Shown here piece after piece: positions 8,114 to 16,711 of a DNA stretch of 41,010 nt (within the stretch, counting starts at the first letter, position 1; each line of letters begins with the position of its first letter). The DNA comes from JAAXHE01 sp964551635 (GTDB lineage Bacteria; Latescibacterota; UBA2968; GCA-2709665), in NCBI GenBank assembly GCA_964551635.1, contig CAZKDZ010000220.1:1-41010 (forward strand). Reading direction: 5' to 3'. A program made the translations under genes and the position numbers. The notes beneath the pieces are model-generated. The model was not told the origin of the DNA. It made no database searches and saw only the letters and a list, made by a program, of their open reading frames with translations.

Positions 8114-9900
8114 AATCAAATCGGATGATCCCGCTGTGCTGCATCGTCCTGCTTGCCGGAACCCTGTTTACAGGGTGTGTTTACTACAACACGTTCTATA
8201 ATGCAGAAAAACGGTACCAGGAGGCGGAACGCAAGCGAGAGGAAGCCGAGAACGTGGCCGCCACTGTCCATCGGAGCCGACAGATGATGTTGCAGTACCG
8301 CGAACTCTATATGCGGGCCATACTCAAGGCTTCCATCGTTCTCGACCGGCATCCCGACAGCGAGTGGGTGGACGACAGTCTGCTGCTGATCGGTAAGGCC
8401 TTCTACTGGCGCGGCAGCTACCGCGACGCTTTGCTGAAGTTCCAGGAACTGCAGGACAATTTCCCGGAAAGCCTGCTGCTCACCGAAGCCCGCTACTGGA
8501 AGGGGTTGTCGCTGTGGGCGGCCGGAAGGGCCGAAGAGGCGCGCCCGGTACTGGCCGGCGTCGGCGAGAGCACAGATCCGGAATTTACCGGGAAAGCCCG
8601 GCTCGCGCTGGCCGAGCTGGAAGCCAAAGCCGGCGATTACGCCGCCGCCGTGAATGCGTATCAGAAGCTGCTTGAGGCGAGGCCCAGGGGCCTTGCCACG
8701 AAAATATGGGCTGGCATCGGCAACGCCAGGTTTCACCTGGAACAGTACGAAGACGCGCTGCTGGCCTACCGCCGCGTCTTGAAGTCGAAACCGAAGAACA
8801 AAGTAAATTTCGAGACCCGCCTCCAGATCGGCAGCATTCTCGAACGCCAGGGAAAACTGAACGAAGTGCTGGCAACGTACGACCGCATATTGAAGGTCAA
8901 GAGCCTGAGATCATATGAGCCCGAAGTCAATCTCAAACGGGCGAATGTATACCAGCTCATGGGTAACCAGGAAGTCGCCGCTGAGATCTACAATGAAGTC
9001 ATCGAGCGCAACCCGAAGACTGAATACAGCGCCGAAGCCTATTACCGGTTGGCTATGGTGGCGCAAACGTCACAAAGAGACATGGAAAAGGCGCGAGAGC
9101 TCTTCGCCAGTGCCCGAAAGGAAAAACCCGGTTCCGACGCCGGACGGGCGGCGAGAGACCGGGAAAAGGACCTGGGCAAGCTGGAGCGGTACCAGAAGGC
9201 GGCTGCCAAGGGCAAGAAAAAGGGTCTCAAAGCGCTATTCAATGTGGCGGAAATGTATCTGTTCAACTTCTCGGAAACGGATTCCGCGCTCGCCACGTAT
9301 CGCAGGGCATACGAAATCGCCGACAGCATGGATTCCGAACTGGCGCCAAAGGCCCTGTATGCCATTGGCCTGATCTACGCGGACAGTCTGAAAAGCAAGG
9401 AAGCTGCGGAGAAGACGTTCCGGAAACTGATCGACATGTATCCCGTCAATCCCTTTGCCGTGAGCGCCCGTCAGCGGCTGGCGAAGGCCCTTGAGGACGA
9501 CGAGAGGGCGGAAGCGCGGTATCGCGAGGCCGAAACGCTGATGGCCGGTGGCGTCAACCCGTACGGCTATCTGGACATTCTCAGAGAGCTGCCGGCGGAG
9601 TATCCGAACAGCCCCTTTGCGGCCAGGGCTCTGTATACCCTCGCGTGGACCCTTGCGAACCGCCTGGAGAACCCCGATTCCGCGAGGGTCTATTACCAGC
9701 AACTCGTGGACGGCTATCCGCTTACCGAATTCGCGGAACTCGCGTCGGAGAGCCTCAAAGGCGATTTCCTGAATTCCATCGCGCAATCCGGTCCGGACGC
9801 GGAAGCATCCGCTGGAACCGACCGCACGACCCAGGTCGACCGGAAGGGCGATAAACGCCGGCGGAATTCCGAAAGCCAGCATGAGAATGAGTCCCCTTGA
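8110..9900 (+). CDS. TPR lipoprotein with YYNTFYN motif
   Basis: This 596-aa protein has a lipoprotein signal peptide: a hydrophobic core at residues 7-20 and lipobox LFTGC with Cys23. It is followed by VYYNTFYNAEKRYQEAERKR. That tyrosine-rich motif after the lipidated cysteine recurs in TPR lipoproteins of the FCB superphylum. The remainder is about a dozen helical TPR-like repeats (for example AVNAYQKLLEARPRGLATKI, EDALLAYRRVLKSKP, ALATYRRAYEIADSMDSEL), ending in a charged tail. It probably acts as a periplasmic or outer-membrane-attached scaffold of the BamD/YbgF/PorW type; the exact function is unknown. It overlaps carB by 4 nt and precedes pyrK, so it is co-transcribed with pyrimidine genes although no metabolic link is evident. 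Confidence 0.82.
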   Translation: MKSNRMIPLCCIVLLAGTLFTGCVYYNTFYNAEKRYQEAERKREEAENVAATVHRSRQMMLQYRELYMRAILKASIVLDRHPDSEWVDDSLLLIGKAFYWRGSYRDALLKFQELQDNFPESLLLTEARYWKGLSLWAAGRAEEARPVLAGVGESTDPEFTGKARLALAELEAKAGDYAAAVNAYQKLLEARPRGLATKIWAGIGNARFHLEQYEDALLAYRRVLKSKPKNKVNFETRLQIGSILERQGKLNEVLATYDRILKVKSLRSYEPEVNLKRANVYQLMGNQEVAAEIYNEVIERNPKTEYSAEAYYRLAMVAQTSQRDMEKARELFASARKEKPGSDAGRAARDREKDLGKLERYQKAAAKGKKKGLKALFNVAEMYLFNFSETDSALATYRRAYEIADSMDSELAPKALYAIGLIYADSLKSKEAAEKTFRKLIDMYPVNPFAVSARQRLAKALEDDERAEARYREAETLMAGGVNPYGYLDILRELPAEYPNSPFAARALYTLAWTLANRLENPDSARVYYQQLVDGYPLTEFAELASESLKGDFLNSIAQSGPDAEASAGTDRTTQVDRKGDKRRRNSESQHENESP

Positions 9901-9955
9901 CAACTCCTGCAGCCATTCAAAGCATACCGGTATGCGCGGGTGACGCTTTCGTCCA

Positions 9956-10750
9956 ATGATTCCTCATTTCTACCAGGAAAACGCGAAAGTTCTCATTAAC
10001 GAGCAGATAGCGCGGAACGTCTACCTGATGCGCCTGCGCGCGCCGGAAATTGCCCGGGCGTGCCGCCCCGCCCAGTTCGTGCAGGTCCGCACCGACGCCG
10101 GCCAGTCGCCGTATCTTCGACGTCCCTTCAGCGCGCTTCGTGCGGACCCTGAGGCGGGATCCATTGAGGTGGTCTACGACGCTATCGGAGAAGGCACTCG
10201 GCGGATGGCTGAGGCCGTGCCCGGTCATCGCCTCGACGTCCTCGGCCCACTCGGACGAGCCTTTGTCCCGCCTGTTACCGGCCGCCTGCTGCTCGTCGCC
10301 GGAGGGGTCGGTCTGGTACCGCTCGCATTCGCGGCCTGGTTCCACAGAGAACGCCGGGATGACATGGTATTTCTGATGGGGGCGGCGAGCAAGGACAGGA
10401 TGCCCGGGATGGATCGTGTGATACCCTCCGATCTGCGTCGATGGCTGGCCACGGACGACGGCAGCCTCGGGCACAGGGGCCCGGTAACGGACCTGATTCC
10501 GGAGCATGTGCAGCAGGACGGAACCCGGGTGCTTACGTGCGGTCCGCACGCCATGATGGCTCGTGTCGCGGAGATCGCGGCAGAGCTTCGTCTGCCATGC
10601 CAGGCGTCCCTGGAGAACCATATGGCCTGCGGATTCGGCGCGTGTGTGGGTTGTGTGGTGGAATACCGGGACGCGGAGAGGGAAGACCGTCGATACCGGA
10701 GAGTCTGCATTGAAGGCCCGGTCGTGGACGCCCACGCGATCGTCTGGTAA
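9956..10750 (+). CDS. pyrK: Dihydroorotate dehydrogenase electron transfer subunit
   Basis: PyrK passes electrons from the PyrD flavin through a 2Fe-2S cluster and FAD to NAD+ in class 1B dihydroorotate dehydrogenase. The 264-aa protein has the ferredoxin-reductase-like FAD-binding domain (RRPFSAL, 55-61), an NAD-binding domain (LLLVAGGVGLVPLAFAA, about 111-127, and TCGPHAMM) and the C-terminal cluster motif with Cys225, Cys230, Cys233 and Cys251 (CGFGACVGC then RRVCIEGPV), all present. The ATG at 9956 is the only start in frame after a stop 15 nt upstream; no good Shine-Dalgarno is visible. It lies 55 bp after the TPR gene and 44 bp before pyrD, consistent with one transcript. Confidence 0.93.
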   Translation: MIPHFYQENAKVLINEQIARNVYLMRLRAPEIARACRPAQFVQVRTDAGQSPYLRRPFSALRADPEAGSIEVVYDAIGEGTRRMAEAVPGHRLDVLGPLGRAFVPPVTGRLLLVAGGVGLVPLAFAAWFHRERRDDMVFLMGAASKDRMPGMDRVIPSDLRRWLATDDGSLGHRGPVTDLIPEHVQQDGTRVLTCGPHAMMARVAEIAAELRLPCQASLENHMACGFGACVGCVVEYRDAEREDRRYRRVCIEGPVVDAHAIVW

Positions 10751-10794
10751 GAGTCACCTGACATGCCCGGCGGAGAGGTCCGCGTCGTCAGGCG

Positions 10795-11751
10795 ATGCCT
10801 CTTGCGGAATCACAGCCCATTACGACCATGGATCTTTCCACGCACATCGGCGGCGGTCTGACCATCAGAAATCCTGTAATGATGGCATCGGGAACCATCG
10901 GGCACGGCGCCGAATACGAGGGTATGTTTGACTTCGCACGGGTCGGCGGTGTGGTTACGAAAACTATAACCCGTCATCCCCGCGCCGGCAACAGCGCCCC
11001 CCGCACCGCGGAAACTCCGTCCGGAATGCTCAATTCCATCGGTCTCACGAATCCCGGCCTCGACGCCTTCATTGCCGAAAAGGTCCCGCCCCTACAGTCG
11101 CTTCCAACAGCGCGCATTGTCAGCATCGCAGGCACCTCCAACGACGAATTCGCCGAGATGGCCCGGCGGTTCAACGATCTTCGGGGCATAGACGCTCTTG
11201 AACTGAACATCTCGTCGCCCAATATGAAGGACGGCGGACAGCTGTTCGGGTGTCACGAGCAGGCCGCGCACGATGTCACCTCGGCAGTGAAGGCGGTCTC
11301 CAGGCTTCCGGTCATCGTTAAGCTCACGCCCAATGTAACCGACGTCGCCGCAGTGGCCGCGGCCGTGGAAGAAGGCGGCGCGGACAGTATCGCTCTGATA
11401 AACACCCTGCTTGGCCTGGCCGTGGACACCGGCACCCGGCGCCCCGTACTGGGGAATATTACCGGCGGTCTTTCCGGACCCGCCATCAAGCCGGTTGCGC
11501 TGGCGATGGTGTGGAAGGTTGCCAATACGGTTTCAATTCCCATTGTCGGAATGGGCGGTATTGCGACTGCCCGGGATGCGATCGAGTTTCTCATTGTTGG
11601 CGCATCGGCCGTACAGATTGGAACCACGACGTTCATCAACCCCTGGGCTGCCCTGGAGATTGTCGATGGCATCGCCGAATACTGCCGGAGCCACCGGATC
11701 GGGCGCATATCAGACCTCGTGGGTTCGTTTGAAACCGGGCCGCGGAACTGA
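10795..11751 (+). CDS. pyrD: Dihydroorotate dehydrogenase catalytic subunit, serine variant
   Basis: This protein oxidises dihydroorotate to orotate in UMP synthesis. It is an FMN TIM barrel whose overall sequence is class 1B: NPVMMASGTIGHG (aa 23-35), NSIGLTNPG, KLTPNVTDV, NITGGLSGPAIKPVAL and GMGGIATARDAIEFLIVGAS. Its partner pyrK precedes it. The active-site loop, which reads NxSCPN with a catalytic cysteine in class 1 enzymes, here reads NISSPNM, with Ser141 at the cysteine position (codon TCG at 11215). Serine at this position is known in class 2 enzymes and in the archaeal class 1S type. The start could instead be the ATG at 10828, which matches usual class 1B N-termini; neither has a strong ribosome binding site. 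It is 318 aa from 10795. Confidence 0.92.
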   Translation: MPLAESQPITTMDLSTHIGGGLTIRNPVMMASGTIGHGAEYEGMFDFARVGGVVTKTITRHPRAGNSAPRTAETPSGMLNSIGLTNPGLDAFIAEKVPPLQSLPTARIVSIAGTSNDEFAEMARRFNDLRGIDALELNISSPNMKDGGQLFGCHEQAAHDVTSAVKAVSRLPVIVKLTPNVTDVAAVAAAVEEGGADSIALINTLLGLAVDTGTRRPVLGNITGGLSGPAIKPVALAMVWKVANTVSIPIVGMGGIATARDAIEFLIVGASAVQIGTTTFINPWAALEIVDGIAEYCRSHRIGRISDLVGSFETGPRN

Positions 11752-12193
11752 CCACGTTGCAATTCACGTACTCCTGATCTTTGCTATCGGTCTGGCTTCA
11801 GGCTGTTTCTCCAGGCCGAGGTATCGTACCGCGCCCCTTGAGACGGGCTCCGAAAAGACCACCGTAGAATCTCCCGTTATCTCCACCAAAGACGCTTTTC
11901 AGGTCGGCCTCGCTTCGTACTATGCGCACAAGTTCCACGGCCGTCCCACCGCCAGCGGTGAAATTTTCGATATGTACGGTCTTACCGCGGCGCACCGGGA
12001 GCTTCCGCTCGGTACCATCATCCACGTTACACATCTCGGAAACGGACGGAGCGTCAAGGTGAAGGTCAACGACCGCGGACCCTTCATCGAAGGCCGGATA
12101 CTTGATCTTTCCCTGGGAGCTGCGCGTCGATTGGAAATGGTGGAGGAAGGGGTCGCGCGGGTCAAGATCCGAATCATCAAGCGCATCGACTGA
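11729..12193 (+). CDS. RlpA-like septal-ring lipoprotein (double-psi beta-barrel)
   Basis: The frame carries a short lipoprotein signal (HVLLIFAIGLASGC, lipobox LASGC) and then a double-psi beta-barrel domain with the RlpA signature: GLASYYAHKFHGRPTASGE, AAHRELPLGT and VKVNDRGPFIEGRILDLS. RlpA proteins are lipid-anchored at the outer membrane and in some bacteria cleave naked peptidoglycan strands at septa. Nothing follows the barrel, so there is no SPOR domain, and the mature protein is only about 125-130 aa. There is no ATG: the best start in frame is TTG at 11729, which overlaps the end of pyrD by 23 nt and gives a normal signal peptide. A much longer frame extending back inside pyrD is not credible. 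The gene converges on the 12239-13489 gene. Confidence 0.75.
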   Translation: MKPGRGTDHVAIHVLLIFAIGLASGCFSRPRYRTAPLETGSEKTTVESPVISTKDAFQVGLASYYAHKFHGRPTASGEIFDMYGLTAAHRELPLGTIIHVTHLGNGRSVKVKVNDRGPFIEGRILDLSLGAARRLEMVEEGVARVKIRIIKRID

Positions 12194-12229
12194 GGATTCG
12201 GCGACGCGGCGATCGTGTTGCGGTGGAGT

Positions 12230-12251
12230 CCGCGGGGATTAATTCTCGCGG
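12230..12251. other. Near-perfect palindrome between convergent genes
   Basis: CCGCGGGGATTAATTCTCGCGG is a 22-bp inverted repeat with two G-T type mismatches. It spans the stop codon of the minus-strand YVTN gene and lies 36 bp past the rlpA-like stop. It has no flanking T-run, so a terminator role for the converging transcripts is only possible. Confidence 0.35.
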
Positions 12252-13489
12252 CCTGATTGACTTTGAGGAAGCGTGCGGAAGGCAAACTGCGCGATGAAGT
12301 CGATGCCCAGCAATCTGCCCATAACGCGGCCCTCTTCCAGGTTGATGACGCTCAGCCCCGGTCCGCCGCCGTCCAGAACCAGGGTGCCGATGTAGATGCG
12401 AGTGCCATCCGGCGCAACGCCGATCGTGGACGCTGCATCCCCCACTCGGAGACGTCTGGATATCAGATTGCGTTGTACGTCAATGGTCACGAGGAATCCC
12501 CCGGTGCGTGTCCCCGTCGACGCCACGTAGAGCGTTTGGCCGTCAGGTGAAAACGCCAGTCCCCGCGCTGAATCTCCACTCAATTGCAGGCCGCTCACGA
12601 CCTGCTCCGAATCCAGATCCAGCACCGAAACGACACTGCGGTCGACGTTGGTCACGTACGCCCGTTTGCCGTCCTTCGTAATGCCGATCTCGCCCGGGAC
12701 TCCGCCGATAATGATAGCGGCCGCGATTTCACCGCGTTCCACGTCGATGACCGATATGTCGCGGCTGTCGGCGTTCGCCACGTACAGCTTTCTGCCATCC
12801 GGTGTAATCGCTACGTCGATAGGTCTCTCGCCTACCGAAATCGTATCTACGGGAACCCGCGCGATCAGGTCCAGCACCACGAGCCGGTCGTGCCGTTCTT
12901 CCGTCACGTACGCGAAGCGCTCGTCGGGGCCAAGTACGACGCGACCCTGCGACTCGGTCGGGATTGAGAACAGCGCTTCGTGATTCTCATCGATGGCGAA
13001 GAGCCCGAATCCTTCCGATACATAGATTGAGCGTTCGCCCGCCGAGACCGCCATGCCGGTCGGTCCCCGAAACCTGAGATAATCCGAGAGCAGATGGGAC
13101 TCGGAATCGATGACCGCCATCCCCCCCAGTAGAGGATCGAGCGCGTAGACGGCGTATCGCGACGACGCTCCGCCACGGGAACGGGCGCCGAATGCCGCAC
13201 TGAAGGAGACGAAGTCTGGAAAATTAACGGTGCCGTCGCCGTTCAGATCCATCCTTGCGTCGTACCCCGTGTCGCCTTCCGCGGTGTTGAAGCTGCGGGC
13301 GAACATCAGGAAATCCGAAAACCCCACAACGCCGTCACCGTCAAAGTCCGCACCTGCGGCATCTGTAGAGCGATGAATGGTGGGACCTTCCGGACGCCAG
13401 ATCAGCTCAGGGCTCTCCCCATGCGCGATATACGGGGAAGAAAGAAGAAAGAAGACGAAGAATCGCAACAGGTTGACGTATCCGGTCAT
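12239..13489 (-). CDS. Secreted dockerin-like and YVTN beta-propeller protein
   Basis: This 416-aa protein has a signal peptide at residues 1-24 (LLRFFVFFLLSSPYIAHG). Two EF-hand-type calcium loops follow, DFDGDGVVGFSDFLMFARSF (about 48-67) and DLNGDGTVNFPDFVSFSAAF (about 81-100), arranged as in dockerin type I repeats. From about 110 to the end there are at least six YVTN/NHL-like beta-propeller blades with recurring motifs such as PDGRKLYVANADSRDISVID and KDGKRAYVTNVDRSVVSVLD. It is exported; the propeller probably binds a partner or polymer, and the calcium module may mediate attachment. No enzymatic motif was seen. AAGGA lies 7 nt upstream of the ATG. It lies downstream of and on the same strand as the M19-like gene, 55 bp away. 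Confidence 0.85.
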   Translation of the reverse strand: MTGYVNLLRFFVFFLLSSPYIAHGESPELIWRPEGPTIHRSTDAAGADFDGDGVVGFSDFLMFARSFNTAEGDTGYDARMDLNGDGTVNFPDFVSFSAAFGARSRGGASSRYAVYALDPLLGGMAVIDSESHLLSDYLRFRGPTGMAVSAGERSIYVSEGFGLFAIDENHEALFSIPTESQGRVVLGPDERFAYVTEERHDRLVVLDLIARVPVDTISVGERPIDVAITPDGRKLYVANADSRDISVIDVERGEIAAAIIIGGVPGEIGITKDGKRAYVTNVDRSVVSVLDLDSEQVVSGLQLSGDSARGLAFSPDGQTLYVASTGTRTGGFLVTIDVQRNLISRRLRVGDAASTIGVAPDGTRIYIGTLVLDGGGPGLSVINLEEGRVMGRLLGIDFIAQFAFRTLPQSQSGREN

Positions 13490-13544
13490 GAAGCATCCTT
13501 CTTTTAATGACGCTCGGGCCCAGTCGGTATCCAGTCAACGGCCG

Positions 13545-14759
13545 TCAGCCGGACAATGCAGCGCGCGCAACACGGAGCATGTTGCCGCCCAGGATCTTGC
13601 GGATATCCGCATCCGGGTATCCGCGTTGCACCATACCCACCGTAAAGAGCGGCCAGTTGGTCCATGCCAGACTCTTCACCATATGTTCCTGACGCCAGTG
13701 TGCGTCAAATGCATCCGGCGGCCAGAAATACGCCCACCGTGGACGCCCCCGTGTACGCGGAGCCTTTCTCCGTTCCGTTTTGGAAGCGCGCGACGCGTAC
13801 GCCGTATCCGTACCGATCGTCACATGATCGGCCCCGAACGTTCTGACCATGTAATCGACGTGATCCAGCAGGGCCTGTATGTCGCCGCTTCGACCCAGGA
13901 ACGCGGGAATGCAGCAAATGCCCACGTAACCGCCCGTATCCACAATCGCCCGGATCACGTTGTCCGGTTTGCACCGCACATGTACGTTAACGGCGCAGCA
14001 GCCCGAGTGACTTGCCACCATGGGGACAGTGGACGCCCTGGCCGCCTCGAGGCTGGTCTGCCAGCCCGCGTGCGCCACGTCCACGATCACCCCCGTACGG
14101 TTCATTTCGGCGACCGCGGACCTGCCGAAATCGCTCAGCCCCGCGTTGGCCGGTTCGGCGCATCCGTCTCCCAGCATGTTGCGCCGGTTGTACGTCAGAT
14201 GCATCATTCGAATTCCCAGTTGAAAGAAAATTCGGACGTACCTGAGTTCCTCCTCCACGGACACCCAGTCCTGTGAAAGCGGGACCCCGTTGCCACTCAT
14301 GTAAAAACACTGCTTGCCCTGCTTCTTGGCTGTCTCGATATCCGCGGGGGTGGTGGCCCGCAGAAGGAAATCGCGCATGACGTCCGCCACATACGTAAAA
14401 CGCGCGAGACGCTTGATCAGCCGTAAAGGCGCCTGGCCCTCCTCTCCGGCGTTCTGAGCGATGCATGTCACCCCGCTCGACCCCCAGGCTTCCTGGAACT
14501 CCGCACGCTCGTCCGGATCGGTTGCGCACCGGGTCATCGACATCTCCTCGTTCATGTCGTTGAGTTCCGCCTCCGAAGCACCGGCTTCGATGGCGGCCGC
14601 CATCGCGTCTCCGTCGATTGCGGCCCTGGGAGCGAATCCGTACGTGTCGCACACGATCGACTCCGCGTGCAGGGCCAACCCGTGTTCCAGTTCCTTCTTG
14701 CTCGGCTTCAAGATCCCAAGCGCAATCCGGCGTGCGTCTTCGATCTTTTCATTCATCAT
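13545..14759 (-). CDS. M19 (membrane dipeptidase) family protein, diverged metal site
   Basis: This 404-aa protein has the M19 renal-dipeptidase fold signatures: LGIRMMHLTYNRRNMLGDGC, SDFGRSAVAEMNRTGVIVDV then AHAG, PMVASHSG, GGYVGICCIPAFLG, and FGADHVTIGTD. The two histidine ligands in AHAG and SHSG are kept. The N-terminal zinc motif, normally DxHxD, reads CDTYGF, and the glutamate that bridges the metals, normally in an EGG context, falls at MSGNG, so three of five usual ligands appear to be missing. There is no signal peptide or lipobox, which suggests a cytoplasmic protein. It may be a non-peptidase member or use fewer metals. The start is ATG ATG at 14759/14756 with AAGGAA just upstream. 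Confidence 0.85.
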   Translation of the reverse strand: MMNEKIEDARRIALGILKPSKKELEHGLALHAESIVCDTYGFAPRAAIDGDAMAAAIEAGASEAELNDMNEEMSMTRCATDPDERAEFQEAWGSSGVTCIAQNAGEEGQAPLRLIKRLARFTYVADVMRDFLLRATTPADIETAKKQGKQCFYMSGNGVPLSQDWVSVEEELRYVRIFFQLGIRMMHLTYNRRNMLGDGCAEPANAGLSDFGRSAVAEMNRTGVIVDVAHAGWQTSLEAARASTVPMVASHSGCCAVNVHVRCKPDNVIRAIVDTGGYVGICCIPAFLGRSGDIQALLDHVDYMVRTFGADHVTIGTDTAYASRASKTERRKAPRTRGRPRWAYFWPPDAFDAHWRQEHMVKSLAWTNWPLFTVGMVQRGYPDADIRKILGGNMLRVARAALSG

Positions 14760-15073
14760 TCGTTCCTTTACCGTAAAGGTCCTCGAAATAAAGGATCTTC
14801 AGGAAATATACCATATCGTCCGCACGCGATCAACGACGAGATTTCAAAGAATGTCGAGGCCGTATCGGGCTGTTGCCGTGAACATGCGGTTGCGCCGCCA
14901 TCGCGTCCGGCGCGAAAATCCCAAAAAAACCTTGCGTCTTTCAATTTTTCTCATACCTTTATGTGCCTTGGTCCAAGGGTCTCCTGACGGGAGAAGGCCT
15001 GAAATTCCCGTGCCGGGCGAGCGCGCGGGGAAATGACCGAATATCGCCGGAAATGGAGCATGAGAGAAGCCGC

Positions 15074-16300
15074 ATGAACGAACCGCAAGATGTGCATGAA
15101 ATGGACGAGAAATACGTCGCAGACCGTTCCAGCGACAGATTTGCAGCCTTGCTCGAAAGTGAACCGGACCAGGCGCCCGCACCGTTGCTTTCCGTGGGAC
15201 AGCGGCTTTCGGGGCGCATTCAATCAATCGATGAATCCTCGGTTTTTGTGGACTATGGAGGCCGGAGTGAGGCCGTGGTCGACTTGCAGGAACTGAAGGA
15301 CGAACAGGGTGAGGTCTCCTGCAGTGTCGGCGATACCATCGAAGCCTTTGTCGCCTCCGTGGAGAACGAAGTTCGATTGACCCTGTCCCGGCGCACCGGC
15401 AATGTCCAGATTCTGCGCCAGGCCTATGAAAACAGCATACCGGTAGACGGACGGGTAACCGGATTCAACTCCGGCGGTCTGGTCGTCAATCTCGGTGGCC
15501 GGAGGGCTTTCTGTCCGGTTTCCCAGATCGATACGGGTTACAGCAAGGACCTGGCCTCCTATGCAGGGCAGACGCTAACGTTCAAAATTGTCGAATTCCG
15601 GGGACGCGGCCGCAACATCGTTCTTTCACGCCGCGCTCATCTCGAGGCAGAGGCCGCCCGTCGCGCGGATGAGCTGCGCGAGAAACTCAACGAGGGCGCC
15701 GAAGTCACCGGCAAGATTACCAGGCTTGAACGGTTCGGCGCCTTTGTCGACCTCGGCGGCGTGGAGGGTCTGGTGCACATATCGGAAATTGCCCACAATC
15801 GCGTCGGGCATCCGAAGGACGTGCTCCGGTCCGGAGACGAAGTCAACGTGAAGATCCTCGAACTCAAGGGCCTCGGCGGAGACAAGGAGCGCATCTCTCT
15901 TTCCATAAAGGCGCTTCTGCCCGACCCCTGGGACGGCGCGTTGGAGAAATATCGGGAGGGAGAGGATATCACAGGCAAAGTCGTTTCAATCCAGCAGTTC
16001 GGCGCCTTTGTCGAAGTCGCTCCGGGTGTGGAAGGCCTGGTCCACGTGTCCCAGCTCGCCCGCAGCCGTGTGGCGCGGCCGGCAGACGTGGTTTCCGTCG
16101 GGCAGGAAGTTCGTGCCCGAATCCGGAAGATCGACCGGGACAAGAAACGCATCTCTCTTTCCATGCGCGACCTTCAGGAAGAAGAAAAGAAGGCGGTTGA
16201 AGTCAGGGAAATCGAAGCATTCAAGATCAAGGAAGACTCGTCAGACAACAAATCTGAAAGCGTTATGGCCGACGCCCTCCGACGGGCCGGATTGCTGTAG
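15074..16300 (+). CDS. S1 RNA-binding domain protein (bS1-like), four repeats
   Basis: The protein is about 408 aa with four consecutive S1 OB-fold domains. They begin at GQRLSGRIQSIDESSVFVDY, DGRVTGFNSGGLVVNLGG, GAEVTGKITRLERFGAFVDL and GEDITGKVVSIQQFGAFVEV, each about 70-85 residues apart. The last two are the most canonical (EGLVHISEI, EGLVHVSQL, KRISLSM). It probably binds mRNA or the ribosome as a short ribosomal protein S1, or as an S1-like accessory factor; E. coli S1 has six domains. The tail is charged. The ATG at 15074 has GAGAGA upstream; an ATG at 15053 would add seven residues, and a longer frame back to 14963 is unlikely. The 293-bp gap before it shows only an AT-rich patch near 14930-14958 that could hold a promoter. 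Confidence 0.85.
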   Translation: MNEPQDVHEMDEKYVADRSSDRFAALLESEPDQAPAPLLSVGQRLSGRIQSIDESSVFVDYGGRSEAVVDLQELKDEQGEVSCSVGDTIEAFVASVENEVRLTLSRRTGNVQILRQAYENSIPVDGRVTGFNSGGLVVNLGGRRAFCPVSQIDTGYSKDLASYAGQTLTFKIVEFRGRGRNIVLSRRAHLEAEAARRADELREKLNEGAEVTGKITRLERFGAFVDLGGVEGLVHISEIAHNRVGHPKDVLRSGDEVNVKILELKGLGGDKERISLSIKALLPDPWDGALEKYREGEDITGKVVSIQQFGAFVEVAPGVEGLVHVSQLARSRVARPADVVSVGQEVRARIRKIDRDKKRISLSMRDLQEEEKKAVEVREIEAFKIKEDSSDNKSESVMADALRRAGLL

Positions 16301-16366
16301 AACAGGATCCCGCATCCGATCCGGTCCGACGAGACCGCGACCTCGGAGAACGTCCGGGATCCCGAC

Positions 16367-16711
16367 ATGCCACTCTATAACACCGATCCGGAAGTCCTCC
16401 TCAAGGAAGTGCAGTTCCAGCCCTTTCGCGGCGGCGGACCGGGCGGCCAGAACCGTAACAAGGTTGAAAGCGCGGTCAGACTTGTACACCTTCCCTCCGG
16501 CATCAGGGTCGTTGCGTCCGAACATCGTTTGCAGGGACGGAACAGGGACCTCGCCCTCCAGCGTCTCCGGCGAAAACTCATCGGCCTGAACCACACGGCC
16601 AGACCCCGAATTCCAACCAGACCCTCACGTGCGTCCAGAGAAAAGCGCATGGAACAGAAACGCCGCCAGGCGCGAAAGAAAGCCCTGCGCCGCATTGTGG
16701 ACGGGTCTTGA
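16367..16711 (+). CDS. GGQ-type peptide chain release factor-like protein
   Basis: This 114-aa protein carries the catalytic release-factor motif GGGPGGQNRNKVESAVRLVH (GGQ at 26-28), which hydrolyses peptidyl-tRNA in the ribosomal peptidyl-transferase centre. It lacks the stop-codon recognition domains of RF1/RF2. The C-terminal 40 residues are very basic (KRMEQKRRQARKKALRR), like the tail with which ArfB (YaeJ) senses the empty mRNA channel of stalled ribosomes. It is therefore probably a ribosome-rescue factor of the ArfB or mitochondrial C12orf65 type; I cannot decide which. It follows the S1-domain gene by 66 bp on the same strand, a plausible translation pair. The following 194 bp to the RND gene contain no feature I can support. 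Confidence 0.85.
   Translation: MPLYNTDPEVLLKEVQFQPFRGGGPGGQNRNKVESAVRLVHLPSGIRVVASEHRLQGRNRDLALQRLRRKLIGLNHTARPRIPTRPSRASREKRMEQKRRQARKKALRRIVDGS

Noticed and set aside
11411..11728. Long extension of the RlpA-like frame back into pyrD
   Set aside because: It lies fully inside conserved pyrD coding sequence and has no protein-like character; the lipoprotein signal begins near 11729.
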